This document shows, one piece after another, positions 7,792-16,775 of a stretch of 64,000 bases of DNA. The notes under the pieces are model-generated. The model was not told where the DNA came from, made no database searches, and saw only the letters and a program-made list of their open reading frames with translations. The translations under genes and the position numbers were made by a program. Position 1 is the stretch's first letter. Each line of letters opens with the position of its first letter. The DNA is from Arcobacter caeni (GTDB taxonomy: Bacteria > Campylobacterota > Campylobacteria > Campylobacterales > Arcobacteraceae): the NCBI RefSeq assembly GCF_003063245.1, contig NZ_MUXE01000009.1, positions 35,199 to 99,198 on the forward strand, read 5' to 3'.

Positions 7792-8958
7792 GTGGAAAAA
7801 ATTTTTTTAATGATTTCAGTGTGTACGATTATTATGATGGCACCAATTCTCTCAAAAATAGTAAAAGCACCTGTCGTTGTTGTTGAAATAGTTTTAGGAT
7901 TAATTGCTGGTTATTTAGGCTTAATATATGATGATGAGATTTTAAAATTAATTGCTAAATTTGGATTCGTTTATTTAATGTTTCTAGCTGGTCTTGAAAT
8001 AAATTTCAAACTTGTAAAAATTATAAAAGCAACTTTAGCCGTAAATGTAATTTTATATTTTATCTTATTGTATTCAATATCTGGATTTGTTTGTTGGTTT
8101 TTTTCTTTAGGACTTCCCTATTTTGTTGCTTTACCTATTTTTTCTTTAGGTATGATTATGATGCTTATAAAAGAGTATGGAAAAGAAGAACCTTGGTTAA
8201 ATCTTGCTTTATCTATTGGTGTTGTGGGAGAAATCATAAGTATTTTAGCTTTAACATTATTTAGTGGTTGGACAGAACATGGATTAAGTATTAGCTTTTT
8301 TATAGCTATTTTAACTGTAATTAGTGTTGTTGCAATTACAATTTTAGGATTAAGAGTTTTTTATATCGCTTTTTGGTGGTTTCCTGAATTAAAAAAATTC
8401 CTTATTCCTGATTCTCAAAATGACAGATACGATCAAGATATAAGATTTTCTATTTCTCTTTTATTAATTTTAGTTTCTATTATGTTATTGTTAAAAATTG
8501 ATGTTGTGTTAGGTGCATTTACAGCTGGATTATTCTTTAAAATGTTCTTTAATCAAAAACATGAACTTCTTGATAAAATCGAATCTTTCGGTTTTGGTTT
8601 TTTTGCACCAATATTTTTTATTTATACAGGTTCAACTGTAAAACTTGATATGATAGATTTAGATATTTTACAACATGCAGGATTTATTATAGTTGCTATT
8701 ATTTCAATTAGATTAATAAGTTCTTATTTAGTATTTTTTAAATACTTAAAATTTAAACAAACAGCACTTTTTGCATTGAGTGATTCTATGCCTCTTACTT
8801 TTATGGTAGCAATTGCAATGTTATCTTTTAATTATGGTCTAATAACTCAATCTGAATATTTCTCATTTATTATAGCTAGTATGGTTGATGGATTATTTCT
8901 AATGATATTAATTAGAAAACTTTATAAGTGGTTTAGATTAGAGAAAGTAAAAATATAA
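7792..8958 (+). CDS. Cation:proton antiporter, CPA2 (Kef/NapA-like) family
   Basis: This 388-aa protein has around twelve hydrophobic helices and no cytoplasmic TrkA domain, fitting the membrane part of the CPA2 family that exchanges Na+ or K+ for protons. Typical pieces are the N-terminal IVKAPVVVVEIVLGLIAGY and FVYLMFLAGLEINF segments, and a later LKIDVVLGAFTAGLFF helix. The start is GTG 7792 with AGGAG at 7779-7783. The ion specificity cannot be read from the sequence. The neighbours are unrelated (a helicase upstream; a decayed gene on the opposite strand downstream). Confidence 0.88.
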   Translation: MEKIFLMISVCTIIMMAPILSKIVKAPVVVVEIVLGLIAGYLGLIYDDEILKLIAKFGFVYLMFLAGLEINFKLVKIIKATLAVNVILYFILLYSISGFVCWFFSLGLPYFVALPIFSLGMIMMLIKEYGKEEPWLNLALSIGVVGEIISILALTLFSGWTEHGLSISFFIAILTVISVVAITILGLRVFYIAFWWFPELKKFLIPDSQNDRYDQDIRFSISLLLILVSIMLLLKIDVVLGAFTAGLFFKMFFNQKHELLDKIESFGFGFFAPIFFIYTGSTVKLDMIDLDILQHAGFIIVAIISIRLISSYLVFFKYLKFKQTALFALSDSMPLTFMVAIAMLSFNYGLITQSEYFSFIIASMVDGLFLMILIRKLYKWFRLEKVKI

Positions 8959-8989
8959 ATTTTTACTTCTCTTCTTTTTTTACAAATTT

Positions 8990-9349
8990 TTATTTTAGTA
9001 ATTCATTAAACTTAGCTAACCACTCAGGATGAGCAGGCCAAGCAGCTGCAAGTACTAAAATACCATGACAAACAGAAGCTATTGGTTTATTACTTTTATT
9101 GAAATTTTGAACAATTTCAATAACTCTTGGATTTAATCTAATATACTCAGGAGCTCTTCCACCTGGAATTACTAAAGCATCATAAGTTGATTCATCTACT
9201 TCATCAAAAGATGCATTTAATGTAAAATTATGCCCAGGCTTTTCAGTATAAGTTTGATCACCCTCAAAATCATGAATTGCAGTTTTAATTTGCTCATTTG
9301 CCTTTTTATTAGGACAAACAACATCAACAGAGTAACCTAACATTATCAA
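8990..9349 (-). pseudogene. DJ-1/PfpI family gene remnant, truncated at the 5' end and internally deleted
   Basis: Intact members are near 190 residues. Here only 119 remain. The N-terminal strand and first helix are missing: the frame upstream of the TTG at 9349 hits a stop at 9356-9358 and family sequence begins only at [11 protein letters not shown]. The middle is well preserved ([31 protein letters not shown]) and the nucleophile elbow cysteine is present (SVCHG). After ILVLAAA the sequence jumps straight to the family C-terminus [11 protein letters not shown], losing about 45 residues. The family includes proteases and glyoxalase-like deglycases; this copy is unlikely to fold. A reduced functional form is the less likely alternative. 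Confidence 0.8.
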
Positions 9350-9444
9350 TCTATATTAAAATAAAATTTAAAATAAAGCAAAATAGCATCATAAGAAAAA
9401 AGTAGATATAATCGCGAATATATATAGAAAACATAGGATTTTTA

Positions 9445-12108
9445 ATGAGCGAAAAATACGAACCATCACAAGTAGAAGATAAATTTTATAAAATATGGGA
9501 AGATAGAGGTTATTTTGAAATAGATGGAAATAAGTCTATTCAAGAGTCTGATGTTAATGGAAAACAAAAAACATTTTCAATTATGATGCCACCACCAAAT
9601 GTAACAGGAAGTTTACATATTGGTCATGCTTTGACATTTACACTACAAGATATTATCACACGATACAAAAGAATGGACGGCTTTAAAACTCTTTGGCAAC
9701 CAGGAACTGATCACGCAGGAATTGCAACTCAAAATGTAGTTGAAAAACAATTAATTGCTGAGGGAACTACAAAAGAAGAAATAGGAAGAGAAAAATTCCT
9801 AGAGAAAGCTTGGAAACAAAAAGAAGTTTCAGGTGGAAATATAGTTCATCAAATGAGAAAACTAGGAGTTACTCCAGCTTGGAAACGAGAACGATTTACT
9901 ATGGATGAGGGATTAAAAGAAGCTGTAAAAGAAGCTTTTGTAAGCCTTTATAACGATGGACATATCACTCAAAATAACTACATGGTAAACTGGTGTACAC
10001 ACGATGGTGCGCTTTCTGACATCGAAGTTGAACATGAAGAAGTAAACGGTAAGTTTTATACTATGATTTACAAATTTGCAGATGGAAGTGGTGAGCTTCA
10101 AGTTGCAACTACAAGACCTGAAACATACTTTGGGGATACTGCTATCATGGTTCATCCAGATGATGCTAGATATTCAAGTATTGTAGGAAAAGAAGTTCTT
10201 TTACCTTTAACAGAGCGGAAAATCAAAGTTATCACAGATTCTCATGTTGATATGGAATTTGGAACAGGTGTTGTAAAAGTAACACCTGCACACGACCAAA
10301 ATGACTACGAAGTTGGGAAAAGACACGATTTAGAGTTTATAAAAGTATTTGATGAAAAAGGTATTCTAAACGAATATTGTGGAGAGTTTGCAGGACTTGA
10401 AAGATTAGAAGCAAGACCAGTTATTGTGGCAAAACTTCAAGCTGAGGGATATATCGTAAAAATCGAAGATCATATTCATCAAGTTGGGCATTGTTACAGA
10501 TGTAAAAACATAGTTGAGCCGTTTATCTCTCAACAATGGTTTTTAAGCTCTGATATGGCTCAAGAGTCTATTAGAAAAACAAAAGAGACTACAAAAGAGC
10601 GAGCTTTAAGTGGTGAGCATAATGGGACACTTTTCCACCCAGCACATTGGATAAATTCATATACAGCTTGGATGGATGAGTTAAGACCTTGGTGTATTTC
10701 AAGACAACTTTGGTGGGGACATAGAATTCCAGTGTTTACTTGTGAAGATTGTGGACATCAATGGGCTGATAAAGCTGATGAACCTGATCATTGTCCAAAA
10801 TGTAAAAGTAAAAAAATGACTCAAGACCCAGATGTTTTAGATACTTGGTTTTCATCAGCACTTTGGGCAATGTCGCCATTAGGTTGGGGAAATAATGGAA
10901 AACTAGAAGAGTTGTATAACTCAAGTGATGAAGCAGATTTTTATCCAAACTCACTACTAATTACTGGTTTTGATATTATGTTCTTTTGGGTAGCAAGAAT
11001 GATGATGATGGGTGAACACTTCAAAAAACAATTACCATTTGAAGATATTTATATGCATGCCTTAGTTAGAGATGAATTTGGTGCAAAAATGTCAAAATCA
11101 AAAGGAAATGTAATTGACCCACTTGATATGGTAAATGAACATTCTGCTGATATTATTAGATTTACATTGGCATATTTATGTGTTCAAGGAAGAGATATTA
11201 AGTTAGGTGCTAAAAACTTAGAGCAATTTAGAAACTTTACAAACAAGCTTTATAATGCAACAAATTTTTTACAGTTAAATGTAGAAACTTTCCCTGATTT
11301 AAAAGACATAAAAATCCAAACACCACTTGGACTTTATATGCAAAGTAAATTAAGTGTTGCAGTTGATGAATTAAGAGCTTCATTAGAAACTTATAAATTC
11401 AATGAATCAGCATCTATTTTATACAAATTTGTATGGAATGAATTCTGCGACTGGGGAATCGAATATGCAAAAGCTAGCAAAGATTCAGTTGTAGAACTTG
11501 GAGCAATTTTTAAAGAAACGCTTAAGATGGTAAGTCCATTTATGCCATTTATTTCTGATTATTTATATCACAAATTAAGTGGAACAACACTTGAAGATGG
11601 TGATTCATTAATGATTATGAATTTCCCAAAAAATATAGCAAAAAATCAAGAAATTGAAGATATGTTTGCAATCATCGAAGAAGCAATTACAGCAATCAGA
11701 AGAGCGAAAGTTATCATAGATATGGGTAACTCAAAAATTGCAAAAGCTTATATAAAAATCAATAAAAATATAGATAATGAAATGGCAAAACCATTTATCG
11801 AAAAACTTGCAAAAGTAGAAAATTTAGAGTTCGTCCTAGCAAAAGTAGAGAACTCAATCACAGATGTAAGTGATAACCTAGAAGTTTATATTCCAAGAGG
11901 TGAAATAGATATGACACCAATTATTTCTAAACTTTCAAAACAACAAGAAAAACTGGAAAAAGAGATATCAAAACTATCAGGAATGTTAAATAATGAAAGA
12001 TTCGTAGCAAATGCACCAGCAAATGTTTTAGAAGAAAATAGAGCAGGATTATTATCAGCTGAAGATAAATTGGCTAAGGTTGTAGCTGAATTGAAATCTT
12101 TGAGTTGA
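9445..12108 (+). CDS. valS: Valyl-tRNA synthetase
   Basis: This 887-aa class I synthetase attaches valine to tRNA-Val and edits threonine. HIGH is at 58-61 in NVTGSLHIGHALTF, and KMSKS at 548-552 in GAKMSKSKGNV. The editing domain (TTRPETYFGDTA) and the LDTWFSSALW signature identify ValRS rather than IleRS or LeuRS. A zinc-ribbon-like CEDCGHQ...CPKCKSKK lies before the second half of the Rossmann domain, and the C-terminal about 60 residues form the expected coiled-coil tRNA arm. A promoter-like TATAAT lies near 9408. The two tRNA-Val genes at 27.0 and 27.5 kb are its substrates. The assignment is certain. Confidence 0.98.
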   Translation: MSEKYEPSQVEDKFYKIWEDRGYFEIDGNKSIQESDVNGKQKTFSIMMPPPNVTGSLHIGHALTFTLQDIITRYKRMDGFKTLWQPGTDHAGIATQNVVEKQLIAEGTTKEEIGREKFLEKAWKQKEVSGGNIVHQMRKLGVTPAWKRERFTMDEGLKEAVKEAFVSLYNDGHITQNNYMVNWCTHDGALSDIEVEHEEVNGKFYTMIYKFADGSGELQVATTRPETYFGDTAIMVHPDDARYSSIVGKEVLLPLTERKIKVITDSHVDMEFGTGVVKVTPAHDQNDYEVGKRHDLEFIKVFDEKGILNEYCGEFAGLERLEARPVIVAKLQAEGYIVKIEDHIHQVGHCYRCKNIVEPFISQQWFLSSDMAQESIRKTKETTKERALSGEHNGTLFHPAHWINSYTAWMDELRPWCISRQLWWGHRIPVFTCEDCGHQWADKADEPDHCPKCKSKKMTQDPDVLDTWFSSALWAMSPLGWGNNGKLEELYNSSDEADFYPNSLLITGFDIMFFWVARMMMMGEHFKKQLPFEDIYMHALVRDEFGAKMSKSKGNVIDPLDMVNEHSADIIRFTLAYLCVQGRDIKLGAKNLEQFRNFTNKLYNATNFLQLNVETFPDLKDIKIQTPLGLYMQSKLSVAVDELRASLETYKFNESASILYKFVWNEFCDWGIEYAKASKDSVVELGAIFKETLKMVSPFMPFISDYLYHKLSGTTLEDGDSLMIMNFPKNIAKNQEIEDMFAIIEEAITAIRRAKVIIDMGNSKIAKAYIKINKNIDNEMAKPFIEKLAKVENLEFVLAKVENSITDVSDNLEVYIPRGEIDMTPIISKLSKQQEKLEKEISKLSGMLNNERFVANAPANVLEENRAGLLSAEDKLAKVVAELKSLS

Positions 12109-12164
12109 TTTTATTCATTTAAGATACAATATCAATAAATATTTATATATAAGGGAGTAATAAT

Positions 12165-12407
12165 ATGGCATTAGTTATAAAAAAAGATGAAAAGATAAAA
12201 TCACTAGTTGATACATTGGGTAGAGATTGTAATGCAGATGAATTTGTATTAAAGTTCAAAATTGATTATCCAAAAGATTGGAAAAAAATTAATGATAGTT
12301 ATATAAATCATGAAAATGACAATCAAAATAAAAAAAATCCTACGCATCCAATGCCTAACCCAGAACAATATGTTAAAAACATGTTAAATGTTTGGTTGAA
12401 TAAATAA
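12165..12407 (+). CDS. Small hypothetical protein (80 aa)
   Basis: I do not recognise this protein. It has a good ribosome binding site (AAGGGAG before ATG 12165), normal codon use, and follows valS after a gap with its own promoter-like sequence. It is soluble and charged, with an N-terminal helical part (VIKKDEKIKSLVDTLGRD) and a proline-rich stretch NPTHPMPNPEQY before a final helix. No cysteines, signal peptide or membrane segment are present. The quality of the translation signals makes it a likely real gene. Confidence 0.7.
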   Translation: MALVIKKDEKIKSLVDTLGRDCNADEFVLKFKIDYPKDWKKINDSYINHENDNQNKKNPTHPMPNPEQYVKNMLNVWLNK

Positions 12408-12419
12408 AGTTTATTCTCG

Positions 12420-12441
12420 TTCCCATCATTTTCGATGGGAA
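12420..12441 (+). repeat. Hairpin TTCCCATC-6-GATGGGAA, left flank of the TetR-MATE pair
   Basis: Eight perfect base pairs with loop ATTTTC. A near-identical hairpin (core TTCCCATCATTT) occurs at 14678-14703 on the other side of the two-gene unit. Confidence 0.65.
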
Positions 12442-12491
12442 TATATACTAAAACTATTTTCTCTTAAAAAATAAAAAGTTTTTTACTTCTT

Positions 12492-12515
12492 CTTACTTTG
12501 TATGGACAAAGTAAG
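12492..12515 (+). repeat. Dispersed hairpin repeat (copy 1)
   Basis: CTTACTTTGT pairs with ACAAAGTAAG around ATGG, followed by GCAAAA. The inverted counterpart near 57031-57064 has the same layout: TTTTGC, then TTACTTT, a hairpin, and AAAGTA. Confidence 0.5.
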
Positions 12516-12725
12516 CAAAATCGCCAACGGCTTCGAAGCCCTTTTGGTTCCTTCGCTTATTATTTTATCTTTTCTGTTTTCTAAAACTCATAATCAATAA
12601 TCTCTTTCTCTCTTCAACTCATTCCTCCCAAATTTTACAAAAAATCACACTAAATAAACCACTAGTTTATTTAAAATAAAGTATTCACAAGTATAATTAG
12701 ACCATCAGTTTATAAAAGGATAATT

Positions 12726-13331
12726 ATGCCAAGAATTATAAATAAAGAAGAAAAAATCGATTACATTTGTAATGAAGCTTATAAAGTATTTGTTGAAATT
12801 GGAATTGATTGTTTTTCTTTAAATAAATTTATTACAGATATTAATATGTCAAAAGGACAGTTTTATCATTATTTTTCTACAAAAGAACAATTAATATATC
12901 AAGTTATGTCAAAAAAAACATTTGAACTAATCAATAACACAATAGAAAAATATAAATATGAAGAAAATTATATTGATAAAATAAATTTGATTTTTGAAAT
13001 ATATCTAAATGAAGAAGAATCTTACAAGGATTTAAGAAAATTATATATAAATACTTTACATATGTATATTACATCAAATGATGATGAAATAAAAAAGTTC
13101 AATACTAATTTATACAAAAGTATTTTTAAGAGTTTAGAGCAACTTTTTGATGATGAAATACAAAAAGGCAATTTTCATGCAGATTCAAAAAACTTAGCAA
13201 AATCTTTATGTGCAACAGCCGATGGAATGTTTTTATTATCAGTTATGATAGAAAATTATGATTTAAAAACAGAATTAATAAACTACTTTTTAGAAATAGA
13301 AAAGTTATCAAAAATAAAAGAAATTATATGA
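12726..13331 (+). CDS. TetR/AcrR family transcriptional regulator
   Basis: This 201-aa protein has an N-terminal TetR helix-turn-helix: FITDINMSKGQFYHYFSTKEQLIYQV at about residues 37-62 contains the recognition helix and the YHYF signature. The rest is the helical ligand-binding and dimerisation domain. Its stop overlaps the start of the MATE efflux gene by 4 bp, so it most likely represses or otherwise controls the pump and itself in response to an exported compound. ATG 12726 follows AAAGG. The ligand is unknown. Confidence 0.9.
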   Translation: MPRIINKEEKIDYICNEAYKVFVEIGIDCFSLNKFITDINMSKGQFYHYFSTKEQLIYQVMSKKTFELINNTIEKYKYEENYIDKINLIFEIYLNEEESYKDLRKLYINTLHMYITSNDDEIKKFNTNLYKSIFKSLEQLFDDEIQKGNFHADSKNLAKSLCATADGMFLLSVMIENYDLKTELINYFLEIEKLSKIKEII

Positions 13332-14662
13332 ATGTAACAAAAGATAAAATATCATCAGTTTTTTTTCATTACTCAATTCCCTCAGTATTAGGTATGTTGG
13401 CGATTTCATCAGCAAATATTGTTGATGGATTTTTTATAGGTAATTATGTGGGAGATTTTGGACTGGCTGCTATTAATATAAGTTTTCCTATATTTTCTTT
13501 GCTATTTGGTTTTGCTTTGATGTTGGCAGTTGGTAGTAGCGTTACAACTGGAAAACTCCTAGGAGAGGGAAATATTAAAAATGCTTCTATGATTTTTACT
13601 AAAACTATGATTTGTATTACTTCTTTTAGTTTTATATTATGCACAATTTTATTTTTTAATATAGAAAGAATTTTGCATCTTTTTGGAGCAGATGAAAATT
13701 TGACGATAATTGCAATTGAATATTTATCAATTATTCTAATTTTTATTCCTTTTTTGATGATTGGAGTTGTATTAGATTATTTTGTTAGAATTGATAATCG
13801 ACCAAACCTTGCTTTTGTAGCTTTAGTTTCAAGTGCTTTTATTAATATTTTATTAGATTGGGTTTTGATAGTATATTTGCAAAAAGGTATTTTTGGAGCA
13901 GCATTAGCAACTGGAATATCTCAACTTGCATTATTGATTATACTTTTACCGCATTTTTTTTCAAAAAAAGCAACTCTTAGATTTGTAAAACCAATAGGAA
14001 ATTATATGCAAATTCTAAAAGCATCTTACAATGGAGCTTCTGAATTTGTAAATGAAATCTCAATAGGAATTACAACTTTGATTTTTAATTATGTGATGAT
14101 AAAGAATTTTCATATTGAAGGTGTTGCTGCATTTACTGTAATCAATTATCTTTTATTAATTGGAATAATGATAAGTTTTGGAATAAGTGACTCTCTACAA
14201 CCAATAATAAGTAAAAATTTTGGAGCAAAAGAAAATAAAAGAATTGAAGAATTTCTAAAATTTGCTTTTATAACAACAAGTTTTGTGGGTATCGTAATGA
14301 TAATGTTAATTATATTTATCCCAAATACCTTAGCAAATATTTTTTTAGAAGATTCAAATTATCAAACAAAACAAATAGTTTTAAGTTTTGCAACATTTAT
14401 CTGGGCGGCTTTTCTTTTTAATGGAATTAATCTTGTGATTTCAGCTTATTTTACAGCTATTCATAAGCCTTTACATTCAATGATTATTGCAATATCGCGA
14501 AGTTTTCTTTTTCCTATATTTTTTATATTTACATTACCATTTTTATTTAATACAAATGGAATATTTTTAGCAATACCAATGGCTGAATTTATTACTTTTA
14601 TAATAGCAATGATTTTATTAAAAAAATTTAGTCCTAAAAAGATAATTTATAAAGAGGGATAA
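13328..14662 (+). CDS. MATE family efflux transporter
   Basis: This 444-aa protein has twelve predicted helices in two homologous halves and uses a sodium or proton gradient to expel drugs or metabolites. The first helices (PSVLGMLAISSANIVDGFFIGNYVG) and the SSVTTGKLLGEG loop are typical of MATE proteins of the NorM/DinF/MepA type. ATG 13328 lies within the TetR stop (ATGA), showing translational coupling. Substrate cannot be read from the sequence. The two genes together are flanked by two similar hairpins. Confidence 0.92.
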   Translation: MNVTKDKISSVFFHYSIPSVLGMLAISSANIVDGFFIGNYVGDFGLAAINISFPIFSLLFGFALMLAVGSSVTTGKLLGEGNIKNASMIFTKTMICITSFSFILCTILFFNIERILHLFGADENLTIIAIEYLSIILIFIPFLMIGVVLDYFVRIDNRPNLAFVALVSSAFINILLDWVLIVYLQKGIFGAALATGISQLALLIILLPHFFSKKATLRFVKPIGNYMQILKASYNGASEFVNEISIGITTLIFNYVMIKNFHIEGVAAFTVINYLLLIGIMISFGISDSLQPIISKNFGAKENKRIEEFLKFAFITTSFVGIVMIMLIIFIPNTLANIFLEDSNYQTKQIVLSFATFIWAAFLFNGINLVISAYFTAIHKPLHSMIIAISRSFLFPIFFIFTLPFLFNTNGIFLAIPMAEFITFIIAMILLKKFSPKKIIYKEG

Positions 14663-14677
14663 GTAAGTGGGCTTTTT

Positions 14678-14703
14678 CTTTCCCATCATTTCTGGTGGGA
14701 AAG
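14678..14703 (+). repeat. Hairpin matching the one at 12420, right flank of the TetR-MATE pair
   Basis: CTTTCCCATCA pairs with TGGTGGGAAAG (one G-T pair) around TTTC. It probably ends transcription of the MATE gene and shares the core TTCCCATCATTT with the hairpin at 12420-12441. Confidence 0.65.
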
Positions 14704-14719
14704 AATATTTATATTAAAA

Positions 14720-14821
14720 TTATTTAGAATCTTTTTTTGATTTTTTATCTGCTCTTTTTTCTTTTAATGATTTAGCAGGTTCTTTTTTTGTAGCTTTTTG
14801 AACATCTTTACCTTTTGCCAT
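14720..14821 (-). CDS. Small, highly basic protein (33 aa)
   Basis: A complete short frame starts at ATG 14819-14821 behind AAGGAG and ends in TAA at 14720-14722. The peptide MAKGKDVQKATKKEPAKSLK continues with EKRADKKSKKDSK. About a third of residues are lysine, with no hydrophobic segment, suggesting a nucleic-acid- or ribosome-associated peptide. I recall similar Lys-rich peptides beginning MAKGKDVQK in related genomes but cannot check this here. The ribosome binding site and the placement before the slyD-like gene support a real gene. The function is unknown. Confidence 0.72.
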   Translation of the reverse strand: MAKGKDVQKATKKEPAKSLKEKRADKKSKKDSK

Positions 14822-14904
14822 GCAAACTCCTTTTTTTAAGTTATACAGGCTAGTATACCTTAATAAATACAATAAGATATTAATTTTTTACAAAACTTCA
14901 ACTT

Positions 14905-15327
14905 TTACAATAAAGAATCAATTTTTATTTTATACTCTAAATCTTTTCCAGCTAAAGGATGATTAAAATCAACTATTACTTCTTTTTCACCAATCTCTTT
15001 TACAATAAATTGTATAGGTTGATCATTTTCATCTTGACCTTGGATTTGCATTCCAATTGTTAGATTTTCTATTCCTTCAAATTGTTCTTTTGGTAAAGTT
15101 TGAATTCCTGCTGAATCATATTTACCATAAGCTTCAGCAGCAGGAACTAATATGTCTGCAGCTTCACCTACTTTCATATTTATTATTCTTTTTTCAAGAC
15201 CAGCTATTACTTGTCCTGTTCCAAATGAAAATTCAAAAGGTTTATTACTTCTACTTCCATCTACTAAAACACCATCTACTCTTACTTCAAACATTATTTT
15301 AACGGTTTGATTAATTTCTATTGGCAT
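14905..15327 (-). CDS. slyD: FKBP-type peptidyl-prolyl isomerase, SlyD-like
   Basis: This 140-aa cytoplasmic isomerase and chaperone has the SlyD architecture: an N-terminal FKBP strand, GSRSNKPFEFSFGTGQVIAGLEKRIINMKVGE, then an inserted flap (about 70-120, IQTLPKEQFEGIENLTIGMQ) and the closing DFNHPLAGKDLEYKI strand that is diagnostic for SlyD. The His/Cys-rich metal-binding tail of the Escherichia coli protein is absent, as in many short members. It lies downstream of gmk in the same direction with its own Shine-Dalgarno (AAGGA). Confidence 0.9.
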   Translation of the reverse strand: MPIEINQTVKIMFEVRVDGVLVDGSRSNKPFEFSFGTGQVIAGLEKRIINMKVGEAADILVPAAEAYGKYDSAGIQTLPKEQFEGIENLTIGMQIQGQDENDQPIQFIVKEIGEKEVIVDFNHPLAGKDLEYKIKIDSLL

Positions 15328-15353
15328 ATAATTCCTTAATTTTATTTCTTAGG

Positions 15354-15974
15354 CTACTTTAACCAATTTGAAACAATACTACTTTTTTCAAAAAGTTTAC
15401 TTTTGATTCTTGTTATATTTGCAATACAAACTAACTGTTTTGCTGCTATTTGTAAATCATCATTAATTATCAAATAATCATAATCTTGGAAATATTCAAC
15501 TTCACCCTTAGCATTTTTTATTCTTTTTTCAATAATTTCAATACTATCTGTATTTCTACTATTTAATCTAGTTTCTAAAACTTCTAAAGATGGTGTTGTG
15601 ATAAAAACAGAAGTAGTTATAGAATTAAGCTTTTTTCTTACTATTTCGTGACCTTGAACATCAATATCAAAGATAACTAGTTTACTCTCATTTAAAGCTT
15701 TGTTAATAGGTTTTATTGAAGTTCCATAATAGTTATCATGAACTTTTGCATACTCTAAAAAGTCTCCATTATTTATATCTTTTTCAAATTCTTCTTTTGT
15801 AACAAAAAAATAATCTATACCATTAACCTCTCCTATTCTAGGAGCTCTTGTAGTAGTTGAAATAGAAAAATAATAATCTTCAATATCTTTATAAACCTCT
15901 TTTAATAGTGTAGATTTACCACAACCACTAGGACCAGAGATTATTAAAATAGCACCTTTTTTCTCTTTTATCAA
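15354..15974 (-). CDS. gmk: Guanylate kinase
   Basis: This 206-aa enzyme phosphorylates GMP to GDP. The P-loop SGPSGCGKST is at about residues 13-22. GMP-binding segments STTTRAPRIGEVNGIDYFF and the lid with RNTDSIEIIEKRI follow in the family order. Length is normal. The start is TTG 15974 behind GAAGGAA. It begins 4 bp after the stop of the pseudo-receiver gene and continues the minus-strand unit of lolD-like ATPase, pseudo-receiver and gmk. Confidence 0.96.
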   Translation of the reverse strand: MIKEKKGAILIISGPSGCGKSTLLKEVYKDIEDYYFSISTTTRAPRIGEVNGIDYFFVTKEEFEKDINNGDFLEYAKVHDNYYGTSIKPINKALNESKLVIFDIDVQGHEIVRKKLNSITTSVFITTPSLEVLETRLNSRNTDSIEIIEKRIKNAKGEVEYFQDYDYLIINDDLQIAAKQLVCIANITRIKSKLFEKSSIVSNWLK

Positions 15975-15977
15975 AGT

Positions 15978-16775
15978 TTATTCCTTCAAACTCAATCTAA
16001 TATCAACACTTTCACCACTTGAAAGTCTATCAATTACTGTTTGGTCAAACTTTTCTAACAATGGTCGTAATTCATTAATATGAAAATCACTTAATACTAG
16101 ACTATAGTGTTTTATTGGAGCTTTAGTTAAATCAAATTCATACTCTTTAACTTCATCTAAAGCATCATCAATAATAGCTGCAATATCTTTCCAATCTGTT
16201 TTTTCTAAATTAATTTCATTTTGAATAACATCTTCTCTCAAAATATTATTGATTTTACTTAATTCTCTATGATCTAAAATTCCACCAATATTTAAAGAAT
16301 TTGAACTTATCAGACTTTCATCATCCTCTTCTTCATAAAAATCATCATCTGAATAATTTGTATTTGTAGTATCTAATGATTCAATATACTTTTTAGTAAT
16401 TGGAACAAATACTTCTTCATCTTCTTCATATTTGTTTAAATTTAACTCTTTTTCTTTTGCTTTTTCTTCTTTAATATATTCAATTTGTTCTATTAAAATT
16501 TCTTCAAGTTTTGTAGGTAAAAAAGGTCTTTGTATGATAAAATCTCTTGATTTATCAAATGACAACTCTTCTGAACTAATTGCACCAAGTTTTTTTGAGA
16601 ATTGTTTTATTGTATTAAATTTATCATCTATAAAACTTTGATCAATAATAATTAAATCAAATTTTTCATTTACACTATTCGTTTTTTGAATAGTTAATTT
16701 TATATGCAATCTTTTACAAACTAAAGTAAAAATATGTTCAATTATTGCAGCATCACATATTAATAGTATAGTCAC
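15978..16775 (-). CDS. Acidic protein with degenerate receiver-like N-terminus
   Basis: No family name can be given with confidence. The 265-aa protein starts with about 100 residues that resemble a response-regulator receiver in layout (ILLICDAAIIEHIF, then KFDLIIIDQSF, and a late QRPFLPTKLEEIL like the Lys-Pro-Phe loop), but the lysine is replaced by arginine and the acidic pocket is incomplete. A very acidic linker (DDDFYEEEDDE) follows, then a C-terminal helical domain with WKDIAAIIDDALDEV. GTG 16775 overlaps the stop of the upstream ABC gene by 4 bp and the gene is followed closely by gmk. It may be a scaffold that no longer takes phosphate. Confidence 0.65.
   Translation of the reverse strand: MTILLICDAAIIEHIFTLVCKRLHIKLTIQKTNSVNEKFDLIIIDQSFIDDKFNTIKQFSKKLGAISSEELSFDKSRDFIIQRPFLPTKLEEILIEQIEYIKEEKAKEKELNLNKYEEDEEVFVPITKKYIESLDTTNTNYSDDDFYEEEDDESLISSNSLNIGGILDHRELSKINNILREDVIQNEINLEKTDWKDIAAIIDDALDEVKEYEFDLTKAPIKHYSLVLSDFHINELRPLLEKFDQTVIDRLSSGESVDIRLSLKE

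Larger units (their letters stand above)
12408..12725. other. Intergenic region with two hairpins and a palindrome
   Basis: This 318-bp gap contains no gene. It holds TTCCCATC/GATGGGAA (12420-12441), probably the terminator of the small gene and matched by a similar hairpin after the MATE gene; a 10-bp stem CTTACTTTGT/ACAAAGTAAG (12492-12515); the 12-bp palindrome GGCTTCGAAGCC (12529-12540); and the promoter of the TetR gene in the last 60 bp. Confidence 0.7.
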
